Source: Holtiella tumoricola
Lineage (GTDB): Bacteria; Bacillota; Clostridia; Lachnospirales; Cellulosilyticaceae
Direction: 5' to 3'
Length of the DNA: 52,772 bases
Assembly: GCF_027857615.1 (NCBI RefSeq)
Contig: NZ_JAQIFT010000030.1
Coordinates: 1 to 52,772, forward strand
Made by a program: the position numbers and the translations under genes. Numbering within the stretch: the first letter of the stretch is position 1; each line of letters begins with the position of its first letter. Shown piece by piece: positions 1 through 7,577 of this stretch. The notes under the pieces were generated by a model, which saw nothing but the letters and a program-made list of their open reading frames with translations, had not been told where the DNA came from and searched no databases.

Positions 1-19
1 ATATTGATTAAGTTGATAT

Positions 20-101
20 GGAGGGGTTCCCGAGTGGCCAAAGGGGGCAGACTGTAAATCTGTTGGCACCGCCTTCGAAGGTTCGAATCCTTCTCCCTCC
101 A
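20..101 (+). tRNA. tRNA-Tyr (anticodon GTA)
   Basis: A full cloverleaf can be drawn: the acceptor arm GGAGGGG pairs with TCCCTCC, there is a long variable arm as expected for a class II tRNA, the T arm reads GGTTCGAATCC, and the anticodon GTA sits in ACTGTAAATC. The 3' CCA is not encoded. The gene lies 5 bases before tRNA-Phe and is probably part of a tRNA transcript that begins upstream of the window. Confidence 0.97.
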
Positions 102-106
102 CTTAT

Positions 107-179
<73 letters not shown>

Positions 180-186
180 TTTACTT

Positions 187-214
187 AAAGCATCTCTTAG
201 GAGGTGCTTTTTTG
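187..214 (+). terminator. Rho-independent terminator of the tRNA operon
   Basis: The stem AAAGCATCTC/GAGGTGCTTT with loop TTAG (one G-T pair) is followed by a T run. It lies directly after tRNA-Phe. Confidence 0.85.
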
Positions 215-309
215 TTTTTTACAATCCTTATTTTCTTGTCCACAAATCTGGTATGTTTGTCCGCTCTCTTACATATATATAAATCTAGAAAGTTATGTGA
301 GGTGAGAGG

Positions 310-1650
310 ATGAAGCCAAGTAAAACACTATTTTTAAGCGCTTTAACGCTAGTGTTATTAACGCTTGCACTATTCGTCGTGCGAGATTTAAACTTTCATT
401 GGGTAGAAGTAGATGAAGCGGGTGCAACCGTCACAATTAATTTCCTATTCCCTATGGATAAAGAAGGTTTTAAAGATACGATTAAAGTTAAAAATCAATT
501 AGGATATGCAGAAGAGTTTGGATGCAAGGTAGATTGGGTAAGCCCACAAGTTTGTAAACTCCAGCTTACTGAAGAAGGAGATGTACGTGGACAAAAAATC
601 TATCTCATTATTGATCATGCGCCTACTAAGTATAGTGGAATGACTAAACAAGCAACCATTCCTATCCAGTTCCAAAGTGATATTCAAATTGTTTCTCCGG
701 TGGATGAAATTCTCATTGCAACCACTCAGTCTTTTGAAGTACAATTTAACACACCGATGAATAAAGATGTTATTCATCGCTTCTTATCTTCAGATGCAGA
801 CTTTATTATTGAGCCTGTACAGTATACACAAGATGGTAAAAATATTACAGACTATACTCGCTTTAATTTTACGCCTAAAAAGCCATTAGAAAATGATCAT
901 AAGTACATATTAACCTTTAAAAAAGGAATGCCATCTCAATCTAATGTGATGTTGGCAGAAAATCAAAAAGTTGTTTTACATACAGATATTAAACCTCAGA
1001 TTGATACAGTGTCTCCTAATGTTGGAAGTAAGTGGGTAGGACTGTATCCTCGAATTAGTGTTGCAAGTAAGACGCCTATGACAGCAGCTTATTTGCAGTT
1101 AGGTGATGAGACATTAGTTGGAAAGCTGAAATCTGAATACCGAGCAGAGTTTTATCCAAAAGAGCTACTAACTCCAGACAAAATCTATAAGGGCAACATA
1201 CAAATTGAAGCGGCATCAGGGGAAAAGAGTGATCCTTTTGCCATTCATTTTACAACACAACCCTTGGCAGGAGACCGTTATTGGGCGGAAATCAAATTAG
1301 GGAAAAATCAAGAAATGATAGTTTATCAAGGCTCTCAAGTGGTAAAAAATATTCAATGTTCAGGTGGAAGTGAGAAAACACCAACTACAAAAGGAACATT
1401 TTATGTACAATCAAAGGGAGATAAATATTTTTCAGAGGAACATTTAGAAGGCGGTAATTACTGGATTATGCTCTCAGAGCAAATACGTATTCACGGTATG
1501 ACACGCGATGAATATTGGCATATTAAGATGGATGTTCTTAATCGTTTAGGTGAAGGACAAACTAAAGGTGATATTGTCATGCGTGAAGAAGATGCTATGT
1601 GGCTCTATGAAAACCTCCCAAGTGATACAATGATTGTCATCCATGAGTGA
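310..1650 (+). CDS. L,D-transpeptidase (YkuD-fold) protein lacking the catalytic Cys
   Basis: 446 residues. Residues about 7-25 form a signal anchor. The middle carries two stretches like bacterial Ig-like (SbsA/Big_5) domains, with FPMDKEGF near residue 47 and FNTPMNKDV near 150. The last 120 residues align by eye with a YkuD L,D-transpeptidase domain: an IHGM motif, then a strand and the DAMWLYENLP segment that normally follows the active site. In active enzymes the segment between them reads roughly SHGCIRM. Here it reads TKGDIVM (residues 418-424), so both the His before the Gly and the nucleophilic Cys (Asp421 here) are replaced. Active L,D-transpeptidases make 3-3 crosslinks in peptidoglycan; this one probably binds wall or has another role. 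It is flanked by terminators and appears monocistronic. The fold assignment is confident, the loss of activity is inferred. Confidence 0.8.
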   Translation: MKPSKTLFLSALTLVLLTLALFVVRDLNFHWVEVDEAGATVTINFLFPMDKEGFKDTIKVKNQLGYAEEFGCKVDWVSPQVCKLQLTEEGDVRGQKIYLIIDHAPTKYSGMTKQATIPIQFQSDIQIVSPVDEILIATTQSFEVQFNTPMNKDVIHRFLSSDADFIIEPVQYTQDGKNITDYTRFNFTPKKPLENDHKYILTFKKGMPSQSNVMLAENQKVVLHTDIKPQIDTVSPNVGSKWVGLYPRISVASKTPMTAAYLQLGDETLVGKLKSEYRAEFYPKELLTPDKIYKGNIQIEAASGEKSDPFAIHFTTQPLAGDRYWAEIKLGKNQEMIVYQGSQVVKNIQCSGGSEKTPTTKGTFYVQSKGDKYFSEEHLEGGNYWIMLSEQIRIHGMTRDEYWHIKMDVLNRLGEGQTKGDIVMREEDAMWLYENLPSDTMIVIHE

Positions 1651-1684
1651 GACACCATAAAATACTAATCAAAAAAGTGTTAGA

Positions 1685-1736
1685 AGAGGTATTGAACTAT
1701 TGAAATACTAATAAAATAGTTCAGTATCTCTTTTTT
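1685..1736 (+). terminator. Rho-independent terminator
   Basis: A 17-bp stem (AGAGGTATTGAACTATT with AATAGTTCAGTATCTCT, two G-T pairs) is followed by TTTTTT. It ends the YkuD-like gene. Confidence 0.85.
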
Positions 1737-1853
1737 AAAACTTAAAATTTGAACCTATGTATATATATTCTTGCAGGATAAGCGAAAAAGTATAAAAAAT
1801 TCCCGAGGTTATAGTCATGAATATACAAAAATATGAAATATATAATTTTTAAC

Positions 1854-1881
1854 TTGCATTTTTCTATGAATATGATAATAT
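1854..1881 (+). promoter_or_regulatory. Possible promoter of gdhA
   Basis: TTGCAT and TAATAT are 16 bases apart, about 60 bases before the gdhA start. Each box matches the sigma-A consensus at four or more of six positions. The surrounding DNA is very AT-rich, so chance matches are likely. Confidence 0.4.
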
Positions 1882-1943
1882 ACTACTATATAAAAATGGT
1901 CTTTTACATAACTAACTAATTTAAATTATAGGGGGATAAAATT

Positions 1944-3293
1944 ATGGCATTTCGCACAGCTTATATGACAGATTTAATGGAACGAGTTATTGCAAATCAT
2001 CCAGCACAACCAGAATTTCATCAAGCGGTTCACGAAGTATTACTTTGTATGGAACCAGTAGCAGAAAAAAATCCTAAATATATAGATGCAGGAATCTTTG
2101 AGCGTATGGTTGAACCTGAACGTGTTATTATCTTTAGGGTTTCCTGGGTAGATGATGCAGGTAAAGTACAAGTAAATCGTGGATATCGTGTACAATTTAA
2201 CAGTGCAATAGGGCCTTACAAAGGTGGTCTTCGTTTCCATCCATCAGTAAATCTTGGTGTCATTAAATTCTTAGGTTTTGAACAAATTTTCAAAAATTCA
2301 TTAACAGGTCTTCCTATGGGTGGAGGAAAAGGTGGTAGTGATTTTGATCCAAAAGGTAAATCAGATCAAGAAATTATGAGATTTTGCCAAAGCTTTATGA
2401 CAGAGCTAAGTAAACATATTGGACAATTTACAGATGTACCAGCAGGAGATATTGGTGTAGGTGCACGTGAAATTGGTTATATGTATGGACAATATAAACG
2501 TCTTCAAAATGAATTCACAGGTGTTCTTACAGGAAAAGGTCTTTCATACGGTGGCTCACTCGTTCGTAAAGAAGCAACTGGGTATGGTTGCTGCTATTTT
2601 ACAGCTGAAATGCTTGCAACACGTAATGATTCCTTTAATGGTAAAACAGTTGTTATCTCTGGATCTGGGAATGTAGCTATCTATGCAGCTGAAAAAGCTG
2701 TTCAATTAGGAGCTAAAGTTGTAGCAATGAGTGACTCAAATGGTTACATCTATGACCCAGAAGGTATTGACCTTGATCTTGTTAAACAACTTAAAGAAGT
2801 AGATAGAAAACGTATTGCTGAGTATACAAAAACAAGAACAAATGCATCATACACAGAAGGATGCCGTGGCATCTGGCAAATTCCATGTGACATTGCACTT
2901 CCTTGTGCAACACAAAATGAGCTTCACGAAGAAGATGCTAAAATGCTCGTTGAAAACGGTGTAAAAGCTGTTGCTGAAGGGGCGAATATGCCTTGTACAC
3001 CAGAAGCTGTTGAAGTACTTTTAGCAAACGGCGTATTATTCGGACCAGGTAAAGCAGCTAATGCAGGTGGTGTAGCAACATCGGGACTTGAAATGTCACA
3101 AAATAGTATGCGTTATAACTGGTCATTTGAAGAAGTAGATGAAAAACTTCATAATATTATGAAATCTATTCATCAGAGTGCACGTGATGCAGCGACAGAG
3201 TATGGTCAACCAGATAATTATGTACTTGGTGCTAATATTGCAGGGTTCTTAAAAGTTGCAGATGCAATGTATATGCAAGGTGTTGCTTATTAA
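1944..3293 (+). CDS. gdhA: Glutamate dehydrogenase (hexameric type)
   Basis: 449 residues, the normal length of a hexameric GDH. It interconverts glutamate with 2-oxoglutarate plus ammonia using NAD(P). The N-terminal half carries the substrate motif PMGGGKGGSDFDPKGKSD (residues about 123-140) with the conserved lysines, followed by the typical TDVPAGDIGVGAREIGYM stretch. The C-terminal half holds a Rossmann fold with VVISGSGNVA near 233. The substrate loop with G-P-A-N/KAANAGGVATSG is present near 368. Start ATG is preceded by AGGGGG at a good distance. The gene stands alone between terminators. NfnAB encoded just downstream also handles NAD(P)H, which fits shared redox metabolism, but coenzyme preference cannot be read from the sequence with confidence. 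Confidence 0.97.
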   Translation: MAFRTAYMTDLMERVIANHPAQPEFHQAVHEVLLCMEPVAEKNPKYIDAGIFERMVEPERVIIFRVSWVDDAGKVQVNRGYRVQFNSAIGPYKGGLRFHPSVNLGVIKFLGFEQIFKNSLTGLPMGGGKGGSDFDPKGKSDQEIMRFCQSFMTELSKHIGQFTDVPAGDIGVGAREIGYMYGQYKRLQNEFTGVLTGKGLSYGGSLVRKEATGYGCCYFTAEMLATRNDSFNGKTVVISGSGNVAIYAAEKAVQLGAKVVAMSDSNGYIYDPEGIDLDLVKQLKEVDRKRIAEYTKTRTNASYTEGCRGIWQIPCDIALPCATQNELHEEDAKMLVENGVKAVAEGANMPCTPEAVEVLLANGVLFGPGKAANAGGVATSGLEMSQNSMRYNWSFEEVDEKLHNIMKSIHQSARDAATEYGQPDNYVLGANIAGFLKVADAMYMQGVAY

Positions 3294-3327
3294 AAATTAG
3301 GCTCCCTCTATGGGAGCTTTAATTTTT
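3294..3327 (+). terminator. Rho-independent terminator after gdhA
   Basis: The stem AAAATTAGGCTCCC pairs with GGGAGCTTTAATTTT around the loop TCTAT, followed by T-rich sequence directly after the stop codon. Confidence 0.85.
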
Positions 3328-3443
3328 ATCTGTTTTATTCGACAAAATAATTTTTTTTGATAACTTTACCTATTATTTATAATTGTATTATAATATAATA
3401 TGCTTAGAAGCATTTATACTATGATCAGATAGGGAGAGAGGCT

Positions 3444-4418
3444 ATGTATAAAATTGATCTTCCAGTTACAAGATGTTTACCAGGTATGGTAACAGCTGAA
3501 CCTGTTATTGATCTAACTACAGGTTTAACAATTGTGGGGGCTGAGCAAATCTTGACAGATACAATTATACAAAAACTTTATAAATTCAATTATAACAAAA
3601 TATGTGTCTACGTAGGTCCATGGAACAATATCTGGAATGTAGCACCTGAAGTTATTGAAAAATATGAGGGGCATCGCAAAGAACTTAAAGTTATTTTAGA
3701 TCATTTAACAGTTACGAAAGTTTTAGATATAAAAGCACTTAAGGAGATTGCAGAACGTATGCAGCTTGACTTTAATCAAAATTATACAATTCTAGCTTGT
3801 ATTAACATGATTCGTCTTGCTGATGAATATATATATACACATAGTATTAATGTAGCCTTACTTTCTATGCTTATGGGGAAATGGATGGAATGTAATGAAG
3901 AAATGATAGAAGAACTTATTCTTCTTGCTCTTGTGCATGATGTAGGACAAGAGAGAATTCCTGAGAAGGTTCTCAATGGGGCTGATGGTTTCGCTTGTGA
4001 TGATTATAATCAAATGACAAAATATATTCGTTATGGTTATGAGGTGCTTGGTGAAATCAGGCATAATAAGATGGAACATCCTGTAGTAAGTCAAAAGCTA
4101 CAAAATATTATTAACATTGCAGATATTTATGATGCTATGACTGCACATCGTATTTATCGCAAGAATCAATCACCTTTTGAGGTGCTAGAGCTTTTACAAA
4201 ATGGGGTCTTTGGTCAATTAGATCCTGAAATATTAATGACCTTCATTAATAATATAGCTAATTATTATGTAGGGACATTTGTTGTTTTATCAACAGGTGA
4301 AGTGGGCGAAGTCGTATTTGTTCATCCACACTGTGTTTATAGGCCTATTGTACGTGTAGGGGATATATATATTGATTTACACGTTCAACACCATATCAAA
4401 ATCTTGCAGATCGCATAG
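3444..4418 (+). CDS. Degenerate HD-GYP domain protein
   Basis: 324 residues. The domain order is that of HD-GYP proteins common in Clostridia: a short N-terminal beta region, a helical HD core (about 115-270) and a C-terminal beta tail with VGTFVVLSTGEVGEVV. HD-GYP enzymes hydrolyse cyclic di-GMP. Here H133 and the H165-D166 pair remain, but the usual HDIGK reads HDVGQ, the usual HPxxG ligand region reads TKYIRYGYEVL, and the whole HHExxDGxGYP segment is missing: the sequence goes from GEIRHNKMEHP almost directly to NIADIYDAMTAHRIYRK. Most metal ligands and the GYP signature are therefore gone, so it is probably not a phosphodiesterase and may act by binding. The stop codon overlaps the ribosome binding site of nfnA, so the three genes are likely cotranscribed. 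Confidence 0.8.
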   Translation: MYKIDLPVTRCLPGMVTAEPVIDLTTGLTIVGAEQILTDTIIQKLYKFNYNKICVYVGPWNNIWNVAPEVIEKYEGHRKELKVILDHLTVTKVLDIKALKEIAERMQLDFNQNYTILACINMIRLADEYIYTHSINVALLSMLMGKWMECNEEMIEELILLALVHDVGQERIPEKVLNGADGFACDDYNQMTKYIRYGYEVLGEIRHNKMEHPVVSQKLQNIINIADIYDAMTAHRIYRKNQSPFEVLELLQNGVFGQLDPEILMTFINNIANYYVGTFVVLSTGEVGEVVFVHPHCVYRPIVRVGDIYIDLHVQHHIKILQIA

Positions 4419-4427
4419 GAGGTTATC

Positions 4428-5264
4428 GTGTATAAAATAGTAGCAAAACAAAAATTGAATCATCTCGTAGAAAAAATGGTTGTCCATGCACCTTATGTAG
4501 CACGTAAGTGTGAACCAGGACAATTTATTATATTATGTGCAAATGAAGGAGACGAGCGTATTCCATTAACTATACAAGATTACGATCGTGAAGCTGAAAC
4601 CGTTTCTATCATTTATCAGATAGTAGGTTACTCTACAACAAAATTAGCAGAAAAAGAAGTTGGAGATACCATTGCCCATTTTGCTGGGCCTTTAGGCATG
4701 CCTGCTCAGTTACATGCTAAAAAACGTGTACTCGGTATTGGTGGAGGTGTAGGTGCTGCACCATTATATCCACAAATTAAAGAACTGAAAGCGCAAGGTG
4801 TAGCTTGTGACGTTATCTTAGGTGGACGTGATAAAGACTACGTTATTTTACAAGAGGAGTTCAAAGAAATTACTGATAATGTATACTTTGCAACGAATGA
4901 TGGTTCACTGGGAACAAATGGATTTGTAACAGACGTACTTAATGAACTTTTAGCTAATGGCGTTGTTTATGATGAAGTTATTGCCATTGGTCCACTGCCT
5001 ATGATGAAAGCAGTTGTAGGTATTACAAAACCTTTAGACATTAAAACTATGGTTTCACTCAATCCAATTATGATTGATGGAACAGGGATGTGTGGTGGAT
5101 GCCGTGTAACAGTTGGTGGCAAGACTAAGTTTGCTTGTGTAGATGGACCTGATTTTGATGGTTTTGAAGTAGATTTTGATGAAGCGATGCGTCGTCAAAA
5201 TATGTATAAGAAACAAGAAGAACATGTATGTCGTATGAAACTTGGAGGTGGCCAAAATGCCTAA
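4428..5264 (+). CDS. nfnA: NADH-dependent ferredoxin:NADP+ oxidoreductase, small subunit (NfnA-like)
   Basis: 278 residues. It belongs to the ferredoxin-NADP reductase-like family (also seen as dihydroorotate dehydrogenase electron-transfer or sulfide dehydrogenase subunits). An N-terminal FAD barrel with CEPGQFIIL near 22-30 is followed by a nucleotide-binding domain with GIGGGVGAAPLYPQ near 103-116. A C-terminal Cys group, MCGGC then FACVDGP, would bind a [2Fe-2S] cluster. With the following GltD-like gene it matches the electron-bifurcating NfnAB pair, which couples NADH and reduced ferredoxin to NADP+ reduction. The start is GTG at 4428 with TAGGAGG before it. The 3' end overlaps nfnB by 8 bases. 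The pair could also have been called sudB/sudA or glutamate synthase-like; NfnAB is the best fit. Confidence 0.87.
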   Translation: MYKIVAKQKLNHLVEKMVVHAPYVARKCEPGQFIILCANEGDERIPLTIQDYDREAETVSIIYQIVGYSTTKLAEKEVGDTIAHFAGPLGMPAQLHAKKRVLGIGGGVGAAPLYPQIKELKAQGVACDVILGGRDKDYVILQEEFKEITDNVYFATNDGSLGTNGFVTDVLNELLANGVVYDEVIAIGPLPMMKAVVGITKPLDIKTMVSLNPIMIDGTGMCGGCRVTVGGKTKFACVDGPDFDGFEVDFDEAMRRQNMYKKQEEHVCRMKLGGGQNA

Positions 5265-6642
5265 TATGCGTTTGGATAAAGTGGCTATGCCAGAGCAAGA
5301 TCCTAATGTACGTAATAAAAACTTCAAAGAAGTTACCCTAGGCTATACAGCAGAAATGGCTGTTGAAGAAGCTAGTCGTTGCTTAAACTGTAAACAACGT
5401 TTTTGTGTAGATGGATGTCCAGTTAATGTACCTATCCCAGAATTTATACAAGAAGTAGCTAAAGGTCATTTTGAACAAGCTTATGAAATCATTACAAGTG
5501 AAAATGCTTTACCTGCTATTTGTGGACGTGTTTGTCCTCAAGAAAATCAATGTGAAGGTAAATGTGTAAGAGGAAGAAAAGGTGAGCCAGTAGGTATTGG
5601 ACGTCTTGAACGTTTTGTTGCAGACTATGTAATGGACAATGTAACACAAGAAGTGAAAAAAGTAGAATCAAATGGTAAAAAAGTAGCGATTGTTGGTGCA
5701 GGTCCAGCAGGTCTTACATGTGCAGGAGAACTAGCAAGACTGGGCTATGATGTAACCCTTTTTGAAGCCCTTCACGAAGTAGGAGGCGTATTAGTGTATG
5801 GTATTCCAGAATTTAGATTACCTAAACAACTTGTTGCAAAAGAAGTTCAAAAAATCGTTGAATCAGGTGTACATATTGAAAAAAATGTTATCGTAGGAAG
5901 AAGTATTACGATTGATGAACTCATGGAAGAGGGTTATGAAGCAGTATTTGTTGGTAGTGGTGCTGGACTTCCTAACTTCATGCATATAGAAGGGGAAAAT
6001 TTAAATGGAGTATATTCTGCAAATGAATTTTTAACCCGTTCTAACTTAATGAAAGCTTATGACTTTCCAAATGCCCCAACACCTATTTTTGTAGGACAAA
6101 AAGTAGCGATTGTTGGTGGCGGAAATGTAGCCATGGATGCTGCACGTACAGCAAAACGTTTGGGTGCAGAAGAAGTGTATATTATTTATCGTCGTGGAGA
6201 AGAAGAGCTACCAGCAAGACGTGAAGAGATCCATCATGCTAAAGAAGAAGGCATTATTTTTAAACTTCTATGTAATCCTGTAAAAATCCATGGTCAAGAT
6301 GGTGCTGTAAGCCAACTTGAATGTGTGAATATGACACTTGGAGAGCCAGATGCTTCTGGTAGAAGACGTCCTGTAGAGGAAGAAGGAAGTAATCATTGTC
6401 TAGATATGGATACAGTGATTATTGCCATTGGACAAAGTCCAAATCCATTAATCCGTAGTACAACACCAGGACTTGAAGTTCAAAAATGGGGTGGCATTAT
6501 TGTACATGAAGAGACAATGGAAACGAGTAAAGAAAATGTGTATGCAGGTGGTGATGTTGTAACAGGTGCTGCAACTGTTATTTTAGCAATGGGTGCAGGT
6601 AAAAAAGCTGCTCAAGCCATACATGAAAAACTAACAAACTAA
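5257..6642 (+). CDS. nfnB: NADH-dependent ferredoxin:NADP+ oxidoreductase, large subunit (NfnB-like, GltD family)
   Basis: 461 residues from the ATG at 5257. I chose this over a TTG at 5242 because GGAGG at 5244-5248 sits 8 bases upstream of the ATG. The N-terminus has two cysteine groups for [4Fe-4S] clusters: CLNCKQRFCVDGCP and CGRVCPQENQCEGKC. Two dinucleotide folds follow, AIVGAGPAGLTCAGELA for FAD and AIVGGGNVAMDAARTAKRLG for NAD(P), and the C-terminal GGDVVTGAATVILAMGAGKKAA closes the FAD site. This is the layout of the glutamate synthase small chain, but no large GltB chain is nearby, while the partner nfnA overlaps by 8 bases. Cytosolic. A strong terminator follows. Confidence 0.9.
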   Translation: MPNMRLDKVAMPEQDPNVRNKNFKEVTLGYTAEMAVEEASRCLNCKQRFCVDGCPVNVPIPEFIQEVAKGHFEQAYEIITSENALPAICGRVCPQENQCEGKCVRGRKGEPVGIGRLERFVADYVMDNVTQEVKKVESNGKKVAIVGAGPAGLTCAGELARLGYDVTLFEALHEVGGVLVYGIPEFRLPKQLVAKEVQKIVESGVHIEKNVIVGRSITIDELMEEGYEAVFVGSGAGLPNFMHIEGENLNGVYSANEFLTRSNLMKAYDFPNAPTPIFVGQKVAIVGGGNVAMDAARTAKRLGAEEVYIIYRRGEEELPARREEIHHAKEEGIIFKLLCNPVKIHGQDGAVSQLECVNMTLGEPDASGRRRPVEEEGSNHCLDMDTVIIAIGQSPNPLIRSTTPGLEVQKWGGIIVHEETMETSKENVYAGGDVVTGAATVILAMGAGKKAAQAIHEKLTN

Positions 6643-6654
6643 TAAAAATAAATT

Positions 6655-6690
6655 AGAGGTTAAATTATCAAATTTAACCTCTTTCTTCTT
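6655..6690 (+). terminator. Rho-independent terminator after nfnB
   Basis: The perfect 12-bp stem AGAGGTTAAATT/AATTTAACCTCT with loop ATCA is followed by TTCTTCTT. Confidence 0.85.
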
Positions 6691-6758
6691 GGAGTATAAA
6701 ATATTGAACTTTGCTTATAATAAGGTCATAACATTTATTTAGCAAAGGAGAATGCAAT

Positions 6759-7043
6759 ATGAAAAAAGCATGCATGTTAATGTTAGTAGTAGCAGGTGTT
6801 TTATCTTTCGTAGGTTGTGCTGCAGGTTATGATTCAACAACAGGTTATGATGGTTATGGCTATAATGGCTATGGTAACTATGGTAATGGTTATGGCTATG
6901 GCTATGATGGAACAGGTACTTATAATAACGGTACTTATAATAATGGCACATACAATGGAACAACAGGATATGGTACAACAGGCTATGGCACAACTGGTTA
7001 TGGCACAGGATATGGTACATCAACTGTAAATCCTAACTACTAA
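6759..7043 (+). CDS. Small Gly/Tyr-rich lipoprotein
   Basis: 94 residues. Residues 1-19 are a lipoprotein signal peptide ending FVG before Cys20, so the mature protein would be lipid-anchored on the outer face of the membrane. The mature part is low complexity: Gly, Tyr, Asn and Thr in short units such as GYGYNGYGNYG, then TYNNG repeated, then TTGYG repeated. There are almost no charged residues. Start ATG has AAAGGAG upstream and the gene is monocistronic with a strong terminator. I do not recognise a family. Composition suggests a surface-exposed, possibly aggregating or wall-associated peptide. An overlapping frame on the opposite strand is a shadow of the repeats. Confidence 0.8.
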   Translation: MKKACMLMLVVAGVLSFVGCAAGYDSTTGYDGYGYNGYGNYGNGYGYGYDGTGTYNNGTYNNGTYNGTTGYGTTGYGTTGYGTGYGTSTVNPNY

Positions 7044-7048
7044 AATTT

Positions 7049-7093
7049 CTATATAAAAAAGCACTAGCTTAAGCTAGTGCTTTTTTATATAGA
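7049..7093. terminator. Bidirectional Rho-independent terminator
   Basis: A long near-perfect hairpin, TCTATATAAAAAAGCACTAGC with GCTAGTGCTTTTTTATATAGA around TTAA, lies between convergent genes. It has A and T runs on both sides, so it can stop both transcripts. Confidence 0.9.
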
Positions 7094-7462
7094 TTAAGCG
7101 ATAAAGAGTGTTAAGCCTAATAAAACAAGCGTAATACAGAGCGCCACACCATTAATCATTTTAGAATAGCGTAGAACACCTATAGACCATTTCTTTTTAT
7201 AGGTTAAATATATACTGATTCCAATTAATAAAAGTCCAACAATAAGTCCAGTCAATCCTATAGGAAGCTGATAGCTTATACCTACATCAATAAACATATA
7301 CATGATTAAAATAAGAACATCCCCAATTAAGGCAATACTACTTAAATGCCAAGGCTCTAGGGTTCTGGTAGCTTTTTGTTCCCAGTCATAGACTTCTTTT
7401 TTTTCTTTTGGTGGTAACTGCCCTTTAACAAGACTAACCGTTGTATCCTTTGTTCTTTTCAT
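7094..7462 (-). CDS. Small integral membrane protein, three helices
   Basis: About 122 residues. A charged N-terminal region of about 40 residues is followed by three predicted membrane helices: roughly SIALIGDVLILIMYMFIDVG, GLTGLIVGLLLIGISIYL and VALCITLVLLGLTLFI. The second ATG at 7462 is preferred because GGGGG at 7470-7474 is 7 bases from it; the ATG at 7468 would be too close. I do not recognise the family and no motif suggests an enzyme. Convergent with the lipoprotein gene, and its 3' end abuts their shared terminator. Confidence 0.7.
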   Translation of the reverse strand: MKRTKDTTVSLVKGQLPPKEKKEVYDWEQKATRTLEPWHLSSIALIGDVLILIMYMFIDVGISYQLPIGLTGLIVGLLLIGISIYLTYKKKWSIGVLRYSKMINGVALCITLVLLGLTLFIA

Positions 7463-7516
7463 AGTCATTCCCCCAAGATTAATAATGTAACATAGTATAA
7501 CAAATTCTTGCTCCTT

Positions 7517-7544
7517 TTGGCAATAGACGAACTTATGTTATAAT
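7517..7544 (+). promoter_or_regulatory. Promoter of the radical SAM/nth operon
   Basis: TTGGCA (7517) and TATAAT (7539) are 16 bases apart, with a TG one base before the -10 box (extended -10). It lies 34 bases upstream of the GTG start at 7578. Confidence 0.75.
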
Positions 7545-7577
7545 AGTAGTATTATACTAAGGAAGGATTTAATTATT

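Noticed and set aside
5257..6642. Glutamate synthase small subunit (GltD)
   Set aside because: No GltB is encoded nearby and the gene overlaps an NfnA-type partner, which points to NfnB.
6822..7020. Possible CRISPR-like repeats
   Set aside because: The repeats are short codon-level repeats of a low-complexity protein with no spacers.
6739..7023. 94-residue minus-strand ORF over the lipoprotein gene, rich in His, Tyr and Leu
   Set aside because: It is the mirror of the GYG/TYNNG repeats, has no ribosome binding site, and lies opposite a gene with a signal peptide and clear terminator.
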